DNA from: Bradyrhizobiaceae bacterium
GTDB taxonomy: Bacteria; Pseudomonadota; Alphaproteobacteria; Rhizobiales; Xanthobacteraceae
Assembly (NCBI GenBank): GCA_003963435.1
Contig: RXJC01000250.1
Location: forward strand, 1-64,000
DNA: 64,000 nucleotides
Reading direction: 5' to 3'
Part shown: positions 8,369 to 17,203 of the stretch, piece by piece
Layout: each line of letters begins with the position of its first letter
Numbering within the stretch: the first letter of the stretch is position 1
Translations under genes and position numbers: made by a program
The notes under the pieces: generated by a model
Databases searched by the model: none
Seen by the model: only the letters and a program-made list of their open reading frames with translations
Told to the model about the DNA's origin: nothing

Positions 8369-9729
8369 GCCCGCCCCTCCGGTCCGATGTTGAGGCATGG
8401 CACTCCCAGCACGCGGAACCGTTCATTGGCGTGATGCAGCAGGTCCTGCGTAACCGTGATGTAGACCAGGGTCGAGTTGATGTCGCGATGACCGAGATAG
8501 GTTGCGAGGAATGGCAGGCGATCCTGCGGATTGATGCCCGCCTCGTACCATTCGAGGATCCGGTTCACGACCATGGAGTGCCGCAGGTCGTGCAGGCGAG
8601 GTCCTGTTCGCCCTCTGGGCGGCTTCAGCCCGGCACGGCGGATGACGTCAACAAGAAGCCAGGCGACAGCCTCCTTCGTATAGCGGTCACCACGCTGTTC
8701 GTGCCAGAACAGGCCAGAGCGCGGATCAAGGGATCCGCCGGCGCGGCGGCGCGCTTGGGTGTATGATCGAAGCTCGTCCAACACGCTGTCGGGAAGCGGC
8801 AGTATCCTGGTCTTGTGGAACTTGGTCTGGCGGATCGTGATCGTGCCGCCCTGGAAGTCCACGTCACCAAGATCCAGGCGGGCCAGTTCGCTTCGCCGCA
8901 GACCCGCGCAATAGGAAAGCAACAGCATGGTGTAGATGCTCGACGGGCGAAGCGGCGCTCGAGGTGAAGGGTAAGAGCGGGCGATGTCGAGCATGCGCCG
9001 CACATCGGCGGGTGTGTAGATGTGCGGTTTTCGCCAATGCCTCGCCACTTCCTTTTCCGGGCTGGGGTCAGGTCGGCGGGGCGGGAGTGATGGATCCTTA
9101 TGGCGCAGGATTTTCGCGAGGACCCGCTTCAGTTTTTCGCACTCGTTCGGATGATTGCGCGTGGTTTTAGCTGCGGACCAGTGTTCGAGCATCACCTCAA
9201 GTGGCTGATCCTGAAGCTCCGGGTTCAACTGAAGGAAGCGGTCGAGCCTCCACAGCCGCACCGCTTGTGCAGTGTATTTGTAACCCCGGTTGCGCATCAG
9301 CGTGACGTGCTCGGCCATCATTTTGCCCAGCACGCTGCCGAACGGCCTGGGCTGGTATAGTTCGGCAAGTGCGCTGTCCGGATCGCTGGAAGCCAGCGCC
9401 CGCCACACCGGCATGCATTGTTTGATATTGCAAGCTTCACGCAGCGCGGCGACGGGATTGCGTTCGATCGCTCCGATCTCCTCAAGGTGATCGAGGAACC
9501 GGTCGATAATCCGGGTTCGATGCAGCCGTGTCGTCGTGGCCCACCGCCCGGGAGACACATGCAGCCAGGCCACCAGCATGTCCTTGTCGAGCTTGGCGTG
9601 GCGTTCGGCGACATCCTGGAAGATATTGAGCGCCTGCCTGTAGTAGATGGGGCTGTTCTTGGTGCGCAGGTCGAGGCCTGCGATGTACCGCGCGATCAGC
9701 TTGCGCTCCGGATCAGGCCAGATCGTCAT
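8365..9729 (-). CDS. Tyrosine recombinase, second gene of the RIT-like trio
   Basis: 454 aa. It starts at an ATGA overlap with the first gene and ends at an ATGA overlap with the third. Catalytic residues are visible: CAGLRRSELARL (Arg I), RLHDLRHSMVV (HxxR) and GHRDINSTLVYITVT (His and Tyr). The N-terminal half is extended relative to XerC, with two helical core-binding stretches. The overlapping starts mean equimolar, coupled production of the three enzymes. Confidence 0.85.
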   Translation of the reverse strand: MTIWPDPERKLIARYIAGLDLRTKNSPIYYRQALNIFQDVAERHAKLDKDMLVAWLHVSPGRWATTTRLHRTRIIDRFLDHLEEIGAIERNPVAALREACNIKQCMPVWRALASSDPDSALAELYQPRPFGSVLGKMMAEHVTLMRNRGYKYTAQAVRLWRLDRFLQLNPELQDQPLEVMLEHWSAAKTTRNHPNECEKLKRVLAKILRHKDPSLPPRRPDPSPEKEVARHWRKPHIYTPADVRRMLDIARSYPSPRAPLRPSSIYTMLLLSYCAGLRRSELARLDLGDVDFQGGTITIRQTKFHKTRILPLPDSVLDELRSYTQARRRAGGSLDPRSGLFWHEQRGDRYTKEAVAWLLVDVIRRAGLKPPRGRTGPRLHDLRHSMVVNRILEWYEAGINPQDRLPFLATYLGHRDINSTLVYITVTQDLLHHANERFRVLGVPCLNIGPEGRA

Positions 9730-10961
9730 GACGGCATCTCCCGTCCCGGCACTTCGAGCGCGATGGCCCGGAGGTCCTCGGTAGCAAGCTTCAGATAGGG
9801 GGCCGTGGATTCGGTAGAGCGATGCCCGAGCAGATCGCCGATCACTTTCCGGGGCACGGCGGCGCGCAGCATTTCGACCGCACGTGCGTGGCGGAAGATA
9901 TGGGAGCCGTTCTTGCCACTCGGAGTGACCCCGGCGGCCGCAAGCCGCTGCCGCACCATGCTGGCCAGCAAACCAAGCTTGCGATAAGGCGCGCGTGTGC
10001 GGACGAAGATTTCGCGGGCGTCAGTCACCGGCCGCCCCGCCTGCAGATAGGCGAGCACCGCTTCACCCACCGGCGCCATCAATGGCAAGAACGAGCATGC
10101 TTGGGTCTTAGTATGCCTGATGCGGATCGATTCCGCCCGCCAGTCGATATCCTCGATCCGAAGATTGCAGATTTCGCCCGATCTCAGACCATAGGTCGCA
10201 AGCAATTGCAGGATGGCATGATCCCGCAAACCCACTGGCGTCTTGTCCTCCCCCGAGGCCTGCAAAACCGCGGCGACCTGATCGGGCGTAAGGATCGACG
10301 GCACACCTTCATAGGCATAGAGCAAAGGGGCGATGACATGCGGCGATAAATCGATGGCGACGCGCCCTGTCCGATGGAGATAGCGCAGCATCGAGCGAAG
10401 GCGCTCCGCCACATCCTTCACGGACCGGCGCGTCTGATGAGGGCTGCGCGTGTCCATGTAACGGTCGATGTCGCTCACGGTCATCGTCATCAGGCTGTCG
10501 GGACCGTGCCGATCGAACTGCCAGACCAGAAAGTTCCGGCCCTCCCACATCAGCGCGTCGATGCTGGCCGCAGCAAGACCTCGTTCTTCGCGCAGCCAGG
10601 TCTCGTACCCGTCGCAGATGGCAAAGCGCAGTGTGTCGGCCGCGCAGGTCGCTTTCGGCGCGGATGGCCATTGACCCTGTGCGAGCCGCAGCAATGCATG
10701 GATCCCAGAGCGCGGAATGGAGTGCCAATCCCGCGCCGGCGTCCGACCGTGGCGTTGGCCGAACATCGCAATCGCGTGTTGCAGGTACTGAGCCACCTGC
10801 GCCTCGGTCACATCCGTGACCTCAATGTTCTGCTGCGCAAGGTATTCGACGAACCCTCGCGCATAGGCGCAGTAGTTCCCGATCACCACAGGGCTGTATC
10901 GTTGCTTGGTGAGTACAATTCGGAGCTCGGCGATGAGCTCGTTATCGACATTCAACATCAT
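9726..10961 (-). CDS. Tyrosine recombinase, first gene of the RIT-like trio
   Basis: 411 aa. The start is one of two tandem ATGs, preceded by AGAGGAA. The core-binding domain covers about 120-215 and the catalytic domain about 230-400: TYGLRSGEICNL (Arg I), HIFRHARAVEML (HxxR) and GHRSTESTAPYLKLA (His and Tyr). It is the promoter-proximal gene of the trio; its transcription must start within roughly 110 bases between its start and the right inverted repeat. Confidence 0.85.
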   Translation of the reverse strand: MMLNVDNELIAELRIVLTKQRYSPVVIGNYCAYARGFVEYLAQQNIEVTDVTEAQVAQYLQHAIAMFGQRHGRTPARDWHSIPRSGIHALLRLAQGQWPSAPKATCAADTLRFAICDGYETWLREERGLAAASIDALMWEGRNFLVWQFDRHGPDSLMTMTVSDIDRYMDTRSPHQTRRSVKDVAERLRSMLRYLHRTGRVAIDLSPHVIAPLLYAYEGVPSILTPDQVAAVLQASGEDKTPVGLRDHAILQLLATYGLRSGEICNLRIEDIDWRAESIRIRHTKTQACSFLPLMAPVGEAVLAYLQAGRPVTDAREIFVRTRAPYRKLGLLASMVRQRLAAAGVTPSGKNGSHIFRHARAVEMLRAAVPRKVIGDLLGHRSTESTAPYLKLATEDLRAIALEVPGREMPS

Positions 10962-11070
10962 TGGTTCCTCTGCTTGTCAAAACGACAGCAAAGGTCCGGC
11001 AGAAAATAATGCTGAGCAAATCCCGTCCGCAAAAGCTGATTTCTGCGGTTTTCAGGCGGTGCAGCCGCTT

Positions 11071-11100
11071 TCCTTCTCATTATGGGCTGCTGCGGATAAC
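11071..11100 (-). repeat. Element 2 right inverted repeat
   Basis: The reverse complement begins GTTATCCGCAGCAGCCCATA and matches the left repeat with one mismatch. The sequence outside it (TGCAG, then GTCCTGCAG) returns to the interrupted ardC frame. Confidence 0.85.
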
Positions 11101-11105
11101 TGCAG

Positions 11106-11219
11106 GTCCTGCAGGGCGACAAGCGAGCGGTTTTCCAGGCCGCCGCACATGCGCAGCGCGCCGCCGCGTTTCTGCACGGTCTCCAGCCGGCTGAGACCGC
11201 AGAGCGGGAGGCAGCGTGA
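11106..11219 (+). pseudogene. ArdC antirestriction protein, piece 3 (C-terminus) of the split gene
   Basis: Reads VLQGDKRAVFQAAAHAQRAA then FLHGLQP and a short tail to TGA at 11217-11219. This is the standard ArdC C-terminus (DKRAIFxAAxHAQxAADYL) and follows directly on piece 2 (ESWLT) once element 2 is removed. All three pieces keep the same frame when the two insertions are excised, so the gene was intact before them. Confidence 0.85.
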
Positions 11220-11633
11220 TCCGCCACTCGCGTAGGTCGGGCTGACCCCAAACGGGGCGGTCCTTTTTTGTGGCGCGGTCTCGCCGGTCAGCGCACCGCG
11301 TCAACAAAAATTGTCAGCCAGCCGCCCCCAAAAATGGAATGGGAAGAAGGAGCACGCGCTGTTTCTTCTCCTCCAAGGCCGGGCGCAACGACTTCGCTTC
11401 CCGTCGTAGCAGCCCAAGACTGCTTTTCTGATTTCCGTTGCGGTGGACAGTCGTGACAACGGCGAAATCGGCGCGACGTCCCGAGCGGACGTTCATGAAG
11501 ACGATTGAGAAAGAAGGCTCACGCCTAGGTGCCTACGCCCGCATCACCGATCGCTTCTTAGTCTTGCTCATCCCGCGCAAATATATTATATGCATGACTC
11601 ATACATTGATTTTCGAGGAGGGCTTCGTCTCCA
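11220..11633 (+). promoter_or_regulatory. Intergenic region after ardC with terminator-like hairpin and marR promoter
   Basis: 414 bases. Near 11244-11269 a GACC...GGTC hairpin containing CCCCAAACGGGG is followed by CTTTTTTG, a plausible ardC terminator. Near 11577-11592 an AT-rich stretch (AAATATATTATA) probably holds the -10 of the MarR gene, next to the operator at 11590-11606. No other gene is apparent. Confidence 0.45.
11590..11606. promoter_or_regulatory. Candidate MarR operator
   Basis: ATGCATGACTCATACAT matches its own reverse complement at 14 of 17 positions and sits 28 bases before the MarR start, over the likely promoter. The size and location fit autoregulation by a MarR dimer. 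Confidence 0.5.
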
Positions 11634-12185
11634 ATGGCACTGAACGCAACAGATCGGATGGTGAACCTCTTGGGTGCATTAGCACTAGGCGTGTCCGACC
11701 GGATGCGTCGGGCTGTCGCTGAGGCCGTGCCGTTTGGGGGAGAGACGGCAGCGGCGGTGAACGTGATCGGCCACGCTCCAACTATGTCTATCGATCAACT
11801 TAGCCGCGTTCTACGTCTGTCGCACGCCGGCACGGTTCGCCTCGTAGATCGTCTTGTCGAGAGCGGCTTCGTCGAGAAGCGACCGTCGGCCGTCGACCGC
11901 AGGGTTATGTGCCTGGCGTTGACGACGGACGGTATGCACCAACGTCACAAGCTGCTGGCTTTGCGAAGCGCCGCGTTGGCAACTCTGTTTGATCAAGTGA
12001 CGGCAGAAGATCTAGCTGCATTCGAACGCGTTGCTGAAACGATTGCCGGCTCGCTGCCCGAGAACGCGCTCACTGCGCTGACAACATGCCGATTCTGCGA
12101 CGAGCGTCACTGCACCGATTGCCCAATGGAGGTCTTCGGGACGCTCGAACCTGCCGGTGGCCCGGTCACCGGCCTCCGAAGCTGA
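11634..12185 (+). CDS. MarR family transcriptional regulator
   Basis: 183 aa, preceded by GAGGAGG 16 bases upstream. A winged helix occupies about residues 30-115 (PTMSIDQLSRVLRLSHAGTVRLVDRLVESGFVEK, then the RxxxDRR wing VDRRVMCLALT). The C-terminus carries a cysteine cluster, CRFCDERHCTDCP, which could sense oxidants or bind a metal. MarR proteins repress neighbouring genes until a ligand or oxidant binds. The only co-directional neighbour is the DUF417 membrane protein 40 bases on, the likely target along with its own promoter. Confidence 0.85.
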   Translation: MALNATDRMVNLLGALALGVSDRMRRAVAEAVPFGGETAAAVNVIGHAPTMSIDQLSRVLRLSHAGTVRLVDRLVESGFVEKRPSAVDRRVMCLALTTDGMHQRHKLLALRSAALATLFDQVTAEDLAAFERVAETIAGSLPENALTALTTCRFCDERHCTDCPMEVFGTLEPAGGPVTGLRS

Positions 12186-12225
12186 TTTTTCAACAGGGTT
12201 GCACAATACAGACAGGAAGCAGCAA

Positions 12226-12747
12226 ATGGCCATTCAAACAAACCGGTTTCGCCTGCAAATTGCCGAAAGAGGAGTTGGTTCGCTCTCTCTTCTGGCACTG
12301 CTCAGATGGGCTTTGGTCGTCATCTTTCTATGGTTCGGGGGAATGAAATTCACCGCCTATGAAGCAGAAGGCATTGCACCGTTCATCGCGCACAGCCCTT
12401 TGATGAGTTGGCTACACATTCTGTTTGGCATCCGGGGGGCGAGCTACGTCATCGGCGTCCTTGAGCTATCAACCGCCGCCGCCCTCATCGCCGGTGCCAT
12501 CAACCCGGTCTTTTCTGCCCTGGGGGCAGCGATGTCTACGATAACCTATCTCATTACGATAACCTTCTTCATAAGCACGCCCGGAGTAGCAGAGCCAACG
12601 GCCGGGGGATTTCCAGCGATCTCAGCTGCGCCCGGCCAGTTTCTACTGAAGGATCTCGTCCTGCTTGCTGCATCGTTGTGCCTCCTCAGCGCATCGGTGC
12701 AAGGTCCGTGGCTCAAAGCCGAAAACTCTCAAAACGGAAACTTGTGA
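12226..12747 (+). CDS. DUF417 family inner-membrane protein (YkgB/RclC-like)
   Basis: 173 aa from the ATG of MAIQTNRFRLQI, which has AGGAAG at the right distance; the longer track ORF would start inside the MarR gene. Four hydrophobic segments are visible (about 20-38, 62-85, 88-110, 135-155). FWF/WFGGMKFTAYEAEGI near the first segment is typical of DUF417, the family of E. coli YkgB/RclC, where RclC belongs to the reactive-chlorine response. Together with a Cys-rich MarR upstream this suggests an oxidant-induced membrane protein; that role is inference. A strong hairpin follows the stop. Confidence 0.8.
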   Translation: MAIQTNRFRLQIAERGVGSLSLLALLRWALVVIFLWFGGMKFTAYEAEGIAPFIAHSPLMSWLHILFGIRGASYVIGVLELSTAAALIAGAINPVFSALGAAMSTITYLITITFFISTPGVAEPTAGGFPAISAAPGQFLLKDLVLLAASLCLLSASVQGPWLKAENSQNGNL

Positions 12748-13138
12748 CGTCTAACCGACTGTTGCGGCGTTTGTCGCTGCAACAGCCGGTGTAGCCGGCA
12801 ACGAGGTGTAACCGCAGGTTTTCGTGCCAATGGAGGGCTTCGGACTCCGTCATGATGCTCGACTGACAGGTTCTCTAGTCTTAATTCGACCCCATAACGC
12901 CCTGATCGTCGACCACATCAGGCTGGAAATCGCCCGTGCGGCTACAGTGCCACAAACCCGTAGTGAATTCCGCCCACTCCCCACCTTGCCGGTCGAAAAC
13001 TCCGTCGAGACGTTCCCGTCGCAGAGAGGCCGGGACGCAAAAGTGGCGCCGGATTAACCGCACCCAGAGGGGCTTCAAACTCGCTGACCCTTGATATCAG
13101 TGAGGATAGGTCACTCCGAAACGGCGCTTGCCTCTTTC
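12748..13138. other. Intergenic region after the DUF417 gene
   Basis: 391 bases with no supported gene. At 12759-12785 lies a strong stem-loop (CTGTTGC...GCAACAG with inner GCG/CGC pairs) but no T-run, possibly a terminator for the marR unit. The rest, toward the 3' end of vapC, shows nothing I can identify. Confidence 0.4.
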
Positions 13139-13621
13139 TCAGGTTGCCGGTGGTCGCCGTCCAACTCGTGGGCTCAACGGGAACATCTTCATGTCGTCGT
13201 TCCACGGATCGTAGACGGTTGCCCCCGTCGGCTTCGTATCCTTCACATTCCGCGTGACGAGATAAAGATCGTGTTCAATGGCGCTCGCGGCGAGCAGGGC
13301 GTCGATCACCGGCGGCGGATGTCCGCTCGTCCGCTTCACTTCGCCGGATAGACGTCCCCAGCGCCTGACGCTGTCATCGTCGAGGGAAAGCACTCTTGGT
13401 CCGAACCGTTCCGCAAGGGCATCTCTCGATGCGATATAACGTGGGCGATCTTCATGATCCGCCGGAAGATTATGAATGCCCTTGTCATATTCGGCGAGCG
13501 TCAGGACGCTGATATAGAATGTTTCCTCGTCCTGCGCCGATGCCCAGGTCTTCACCGAGGGGGCACCACGGGGGTTGATCAGGGCAGAGACGACGTTGGT
13601 GTCGAGCAGCCAGCCTTTCAA
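13139..13621 (-). CDS. PIN-domain toxin, VapC family
   Basis: 160 aa. It opens with the PIN signature LLDTNVVSALI (first catalytic Asp), has a conserved Glu in LTLAEYDKG, a third acidic site in PPPVIDALLAASA, and a C-terminal TRNVKD. VapC toxins are Mg-dependent endoribonucleases that cut tRNA or rRNA and are neutralised by the cognate antitoxin. The start overlaps the antitoxin stop as ATGA, the standard antitoxin-first operon. The ASP-to-DPWN tail is usual for the family. Alone in an accessory region, it probably stabilises the replicon or island. Confidence 0.88.
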   Translation of the reverse strand: MKGWLLDTNVVSALINPRGAPSVKTWASAQDEETFYISVLTLAEYDKGIHNLPADHEDRPRYIASRDALAERFGPRVLSLDDDSVRRWGRLSGEVKRTSGHPPPVIDALLAASAIEHDLYLVTRNVKDTKPTGATVYDPWNDDMKMFPLSPRVGRRPPAT

Positions 13622-13920
13622 AGCTCGACGTCCCGGCCCCGATCGGCCTCACGGTCGAGATCGAGCCCGCCAAGATGCAGGCTCTCCATGAACTCGACGA
13701 ACGGTGCGCGCGGTTTGCCGGGCGTCAGGCGCTCAAATTCTTCCACGCTCATCACGACAACCGCGTCATGCCCGCGCACGCTCACGCGCTGCGGCCCTTC
13801 CTCGCGAGCGTGCCGCACCACCTCGCTGAAGCGGGCCTTGGCATCCTCCAGCTTCCATCGTCCTGCAAGCCTTCGCCTTACAGGTCGTTTCGTTTTCGTC
13901 ACTTCTGCGCGTTTGGCCAT
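13618..13920 (-). CDS. Phd/YefM family antitoxin
   Basis: 100 aa. A basic N-terminus (KRAEVTKTKRPVRRR) is followed by the Phd/YefM core WKLEDAKARFSEVVRHA and VVVMSVEEFERLT; the acidic C-terminal tail would bind the toxin. It is co-transcribed with the PIN toxin through a 4-base overlap. A tandem 8-bp repeat immediately upstream (13931-13946) is a likely operator for autoregulation. Confidence 0.87.
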   Translation of the reverse strand: MAKRAEVTKTKRPVRRRLAGRWKLEDAKARFSEVVRHAREEGPQRVSVRGHDAVVVMSVEEFERLTPGKPRAPFVEFMESLHLGGLDLDREADRGRDVEL

Positions 13921-13930
13921 TGGCTTTTAC

Positions 13931-13946
13931 CTAGTCAGCTAGTCAG
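13931..13946. promoter_or_regulatory. Candidate toxin-antitoxin operator (tandem CTAGTCAG)
   Basis: CTAGTCAGCTAGTCAG, two perfect 8-bp copies, begins 11 bases upstream of the antitoxin start and lies next to an AT-rich ATATAGCAT on the upstream side. Position and symmetry fit Phd-type autorepression. Confidence 0.5.
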
Positions 13947-14087
13947 ATATAGCATGGGCCACACACGATTTCCAGACCGGGCCGTCGGGCAAAACGCCAG
14001 ATGAAAAGCTGGCTGAAGCGAGAAAAAAGCCGGAAAATCCACCCCGCGGCGGGCGGAGGCCAGCCCCGGCGCACCCTCCGCCAACGG

Positions 14088-14729
14088 CTACCAGCGAACC
14101 AGCCTCGCCAGTATCAACCTGCCAATAACCGTCACGATCGCGCAACCGACAGAATACCAAACCGCGATATAAAGGACGTCATCCGAGGGACAGGCAAAGA
14201 CGAAAATAAAGGCGCCCCACCCGGCCGATCCCAGTGCCGCCGCCAACGATGTCCCGAACCGATCCGTGGGCGCGCCGCGCTGAATGAGAACACCCAACGC
14301 GACAACCAACGGTACGGAGAGGGTCACCATCTTCCAGGTGCATTGAAGGCCCATCTGCCAGTCGAGTCGCCTCACAAGCTCAGAAAAACCGCCTTCCAGG
14401 GCATCTATCAACCATCCGGAGGCGAAGATTAGCGCGACCGCGATCGCAAGCCATCGAAGGCCGGCTTTCGGTGATTTCGTGGGGTCAGACGAGAACAATG
14501 CAACGGCTGCGCCTGAAATCGCGATTGCCCCCATGCTCGCCAACTTCCACCAAAAGGACGGCATATGCATCGCGTGCGAGAGATCCGGGCGCATGAAGCC
14601 TGCCCCGGCAAAGGCCGCGAACTCCAGGATTGCCACGACGCCCAGGATGACAGCATCGCGCCTGAAACTTCGGGGACGCACCGGCTTCAAATCTTCCGAC
14701 AGCGTCTTGACAAGAGCTTCTGTTCGCAT
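14088..14729 (-). CDS. nrsF: NrsF/DUF1109 family membrane protein (putative anti-sigma factor)
   Basis: 213 aa from MRTEALVKTLSEDLKPV, the usual NrsF N-terminus (a short cytoplasmic segment then RR and the first membrane helix). Six hydrophobic segments are visible between about 25 and 210. NrsF in Caulobacter holds the ECF factor sigma-F at the membrane and releases it under oxidative or metal stress. Normally the sigma gene lies immediately upstream; here the roughly 370 bases upstream hold no recognisable sigma gene, so this copy is an orphan. A sigma-F-like promoter sequence is present upstream (14948-14974). Confidence 0.75.
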   Translation of the reverse strand: MRTEALVKTLSEDLKPVRPRSFRRDAVILGVVAILEFAAFAGAGFMRPDLSHAMHMPSFWWKLASMGAIAISGAAVALFSSDPTKSPKAGLRWLAIAVALIFASGWLIDALEGGFSELVRRLDWQMGLQCTWKMVTLSVPLVVALGVLIQRGAPTDRFGTSLAAALGSAGWGAFIFVFACPSDDVLYIAVWYSVGCAIVTVIGRLILARLVRW

Positions 14730-15103
14730 CGCCCAACTTTCCGGCCCTGACGTCACTGCGCCACAGGCCGCGTTCCGGAAATTGGCGGCGCCTCAGGTTC
14801 GGTGTCCGTTTCATCGGTAAACGGACCGCCTGCAACGCAAGAATCACCGCCTCATCAGCCAACCCAAGGGCTACATATCGGCCCCGGTCGGATATCCGGC
14901 CGCCCTGACGCCCTTGGGCATGGGAGCGTAACGGCTACAATAACGAGTTCGTTGCCGAACGCCGCTTTGTTACAGAGTTATGATGCGAAAGTTAGTTCGG
15001 CAGCGCGGCCGAGAGTCTGCTGGGCCACAACGCTCTCTGCCAAAATGCAACTTCTCACCAGGCGCAGCTTCCGCCGCTCGTCTCTCCTGTCCCTGCCGCC
15101 GCC
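14730..15103 (-). other. Region upstream of nrsF; no sigma gene, one sigma-F-like promoter
   Basis: 374 bases. None of the minus-strand frames gives an ECF sigma C-terminus; the 125-aa track ORF here has no sigma-like residues. The only recognisable signal is the promoter-like element described separately. A deleted sigma gene would explain the layout, but no remnant is readable. Confidence 0.45.
14948..14974 (-). promoter_or_regulatory. Sigma-F-type ECF promoter candidate upstream of nrsF
   Basis: On the minus strand TGTAAC is followed after 17 bases by CGAA, directed at nrsF about 220 bases downstream. Caulobacter sigma-F promoters are, from memory, GTAACC-N16-CGAA, so the spacing agrees exactly when the base after TGTAAC is counted as part of the -35. 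The same arrangement occurs before the bufferin precursor. Confidence 0.5.
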
Positions 15104-17203
15104 TCACAGCTCAATGACCAGCGGTCGACGATCGTCGGCCGGACGCTCGGCCGGAAAAGCGCAACATAAGAGAGCTTCCTGATCCCGTGTCTCATAGCCC
15201 GGGCGGTTCTCGTAGGTCACCTCACCTTGGCTGACCATTGCCCTGCATGTGCCGCAAGATCCGGACCGACAACTGAAATCGGGCGTCAAACCGGCGCGCT
15301 CTGCGAGCTCCAACAACGTGCCCGATTCCGGCTCCCAAAGTGCTTCTGTCCCGCTTTTGGAGAATACCACGCTCACCGGCTTCGTCGAAGCGCTCGGAAG
15401 CGGCGGAAGCGCTTCCGTACCATGTCGACGGAACGCGGCCGGTCCAAAGGCCTCAGCGAACAATTGATCGTCCGACACGCCGAATGCACGCAGCCCGTCA
15501 TACATGTCCTGCATAAAGCCTGGCGGTCCACACAGGTAAAAGTCACAGTTCAACGACGGCAAAGCGTCTTTTATCACCTCCGCCGTCAGTCGTCCTCCCA
15601 ACTCATAGTCTCGAGCCGCCATGGCGCCTTGGGTGTTGGAAAGAAGCCGAACAACGCGCAGCCAGTCAGTCGAGTTCGTCGCGATCGCGTGAAGCTCGCG
15701 ATCGAAAGGCTGCTCGCTTACCGAACGAGACGAATAAAAAAGCCACGTCTGTTTCGCAGATCTCGTCCTCTGTCGCTCAAACAGGCGATGGCGCAGCATG
15801 GCGATCATCGGCGTAATTCCGATACCGGCCGCTACCAACACCGATGGTCTCTTTCCCGCCGGACGCAGACCGAAACTACCTTCCGGGGCGCGTGCCTCGA
15901 TAATCGTGCCGACGTCACAACGGTCATGCAGGAAAGACGAGATCGCACCCTCGCGCTTCACGCTGATCCGATAACAGCCATCAGACGGCGCAGCCGAAAT
16001 GGTATAGTTGCGAATGGCGGGGGCATCCTGGTCGCCGATGTGTACCCTAATCGGCAAATACTGACCTGCCTTGTGACGAAGCAGAACCTCGCCATCGGCA
16101 GGCTCCAGGAAAAACGAGCTAACGGTCGTGCTCTCCCGAACCCGACGAGCAACGCGGAACCGCCTCCAAGAGGAAGCTTCCTTCGATGCTGCCTGCTGGT
16201 CTCGCACCTCATCCCAGCTCCCCGTCATCAAGCTATTGGGAGATTCGCCGCCCTCTACCTTCGTCCACCGCAACGCCAGCGCGCCGGCGCGATAGACGAC
16301 GCGCTCGGGATAGACGCGCCACAACCGTTCGGCCCCCTGGAACAGCGCGATCTCAGGGGAGTCCAGCAACACTTCCGCTTTTCCGGTGATCTGCAGGAGT
16401 GATCCGGACTCGAAGTCTGGGAAACACAAGCCGGCGCGACCACTCACCAGGATATTGCCAAGCGTGTTGAAGTACAGATTCCCGGCGAAATCGGGGATTG
16501 TGAGCGAGCCGTCTTTGTTGACGCGCACAAAGCCCGGTTTGCCGCCCCGGTGAGAGACATCAACGTGCCGGGAGCCATCGCGATCGACATAGGAGGCGAC
16601 AAAGAATGTATCGGCGGCGGCGATCATCGCACGGTGAACGTCGCTGAGCTCGGCTGACTCCTGGCGCGAAGGACGGCTCGCAGGCGCAGGTTCGAACGAA
16701 TAGTTGCGCAACTGGATATACTGCGGACAGTTTCCGTAGCTTTCTCGCACACCGACGCTAAAGCCATTTGCGCCACGACCGCGTACGACGCCGTTCAGCC
16801 TGTTGCGCCGGCGTGTCCCCAGCTGAATACCCAACAGACCGACGGAACATCCATCCGAAAGTCCCGCTTCGGCGGGATCCGAAACGTCTACCGTCGCGGC
16901 GATCTCAAGGGTCTTGTTGTCGGCCACGGACAGGAAGCCTGCCGGGCCTTCTCTCATCGTCGACCAGACATCACCGTTTTCATCGACGGCTCCGATGATG
17001 ATCGACGGCAGCAGCGGAAAAAAAAGTCGATGCTGATCGATCAGATGGTCGCGAATAACCTGGGCGCCCTGACGTTCCATGGCGCGTCGAACGCCGACCG
17101 TCTCCTGAAGCGCCATCTCGCCCGCATGCCATATAGAGGGCGTGTCGATCGGCCGGCTCTTCTCAGCCGGTGCGGCTTGAGGCCGGTCGACCACGTCAGC
17201 CAT
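15104..17203 (-). CDS. Three-domain oxidoreductase: PNPOx-like flavin domain, FAD/NAD reductase, 2Fe-2S ferredoxin
   Basis: 699 aa from MADVVDRPQ; the ATG sits inside the GST stop region (ATGGCTGA), so the two genes are translationally coupled. Residues about 20-330 are a pyridoxamine-phosphate-oxidase-like split barrel ([39 protein letters not shown]). About 355-600 is a ferredoxin-NADP-reductase module with the FAD motif RNYTISAAP and an NAD site ([24 protein letters not shown]). The last 90 residues are plant-type ferredoxin with CRSGSCGTC and a final Cys in LLCCAF. It probably passes NAD(P)H electrons to a substrate on the N-terminal domain. With GST and LysR next to it, a detoxifying reductase is likely; the substrate is unknown. 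Confidence 0.85.
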   Translation of the reverse strand: MADVVDRPQAAPAEKSRPIDTPSIWHAGEMALQETVGVRRAMERQGAQVIRDHLIDQHRLFFPLLPSIIIGAVDENGDVWSTMREGPAGFLSVADNKTLEIAATVDVSDPAEAGLSDGCSVGLLGIQLGTRRRNRLNGVVRGRGANGFSVGVRESYGNCPQYIQLRNYSFEPAPASRPSRQESAELSDVHRAMIAAADTFFVASYVDRDGSRHVDVSHRGGKPGFVRVNKDGSLTIPDFAGNLYFNTLGNILVSGRAGLCFPDFESGSLLQITGKAEVLLDSPEIALFQGAERLWRVYPERVVYRAGALALRWTKVEGGESPNSLMTGSWDEVRDQQAASKEASSWRRFRVARRVRESTTVSSFFLEPADGEVLLRHKAGQYLPIRVHIGDQDAPAIRNYTISAAPSDGCYRISVKREGAISSFLHDRCDVGTIIEARAPEGSFGLRPAGKRPSVLVAAGIGITPMIAMLRHRLFERQRTRSAKQTWLFYSSRSVSEQPFDRELHAIATNSTDWLRVVRLLSNTQGAMAARDYELGGRLTAEVIKDALPSLNCDFYLCGPPGFMQDMYDGLRAFGVSDDQLFAEAFGPAAFRRHGTEALPPLPSASTKPVSVVFSKSGTEALWEPESGTLLELAERAGLTPDFSCRSGSCGTCRAMVSQGEVTYENRPGYETRDQEALLCCAFPAERPADDRRPLVIEL

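Larger units (their letters stand above)
7254..11105 (-). mobile_element. Element 2: recombinase-in-trio (RIT-like) element inserted in ardC
   Basis: About 3.85 kb between ardC pieces 2 and 3. It contains three overlapping tyrosine-recombinase genes on the minus strand, bounded by a 30-bp inverted repeat with one mismatch (7279-7308 and 11071-11100). Three tandem overlapping recombinase genes between inverted repeats is the definition of RIT elements, as I recall it. Rejoining ACC (7253) to GTC (11106) restores WLT-VLQGDKRA. This leaves 25 extra bases outside the left repeat and 5 outside the right, so the exact cut points are uncertain. No cargo gene is present. Confidence 0.8.

Noticed and set aside
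12807-12833. TGTAACC in the gap after the DUF417 gene as a third sigma-F-type promoter
   Set aside because: There is no CGAA at the required distance.
14485-14862. 125-aa minus-strand ORF upstream of nrsF as the missing ECF sigma factor
   Set aside because: No sigma region 2 or 4 residues; most of it is a shadow of nrsF.
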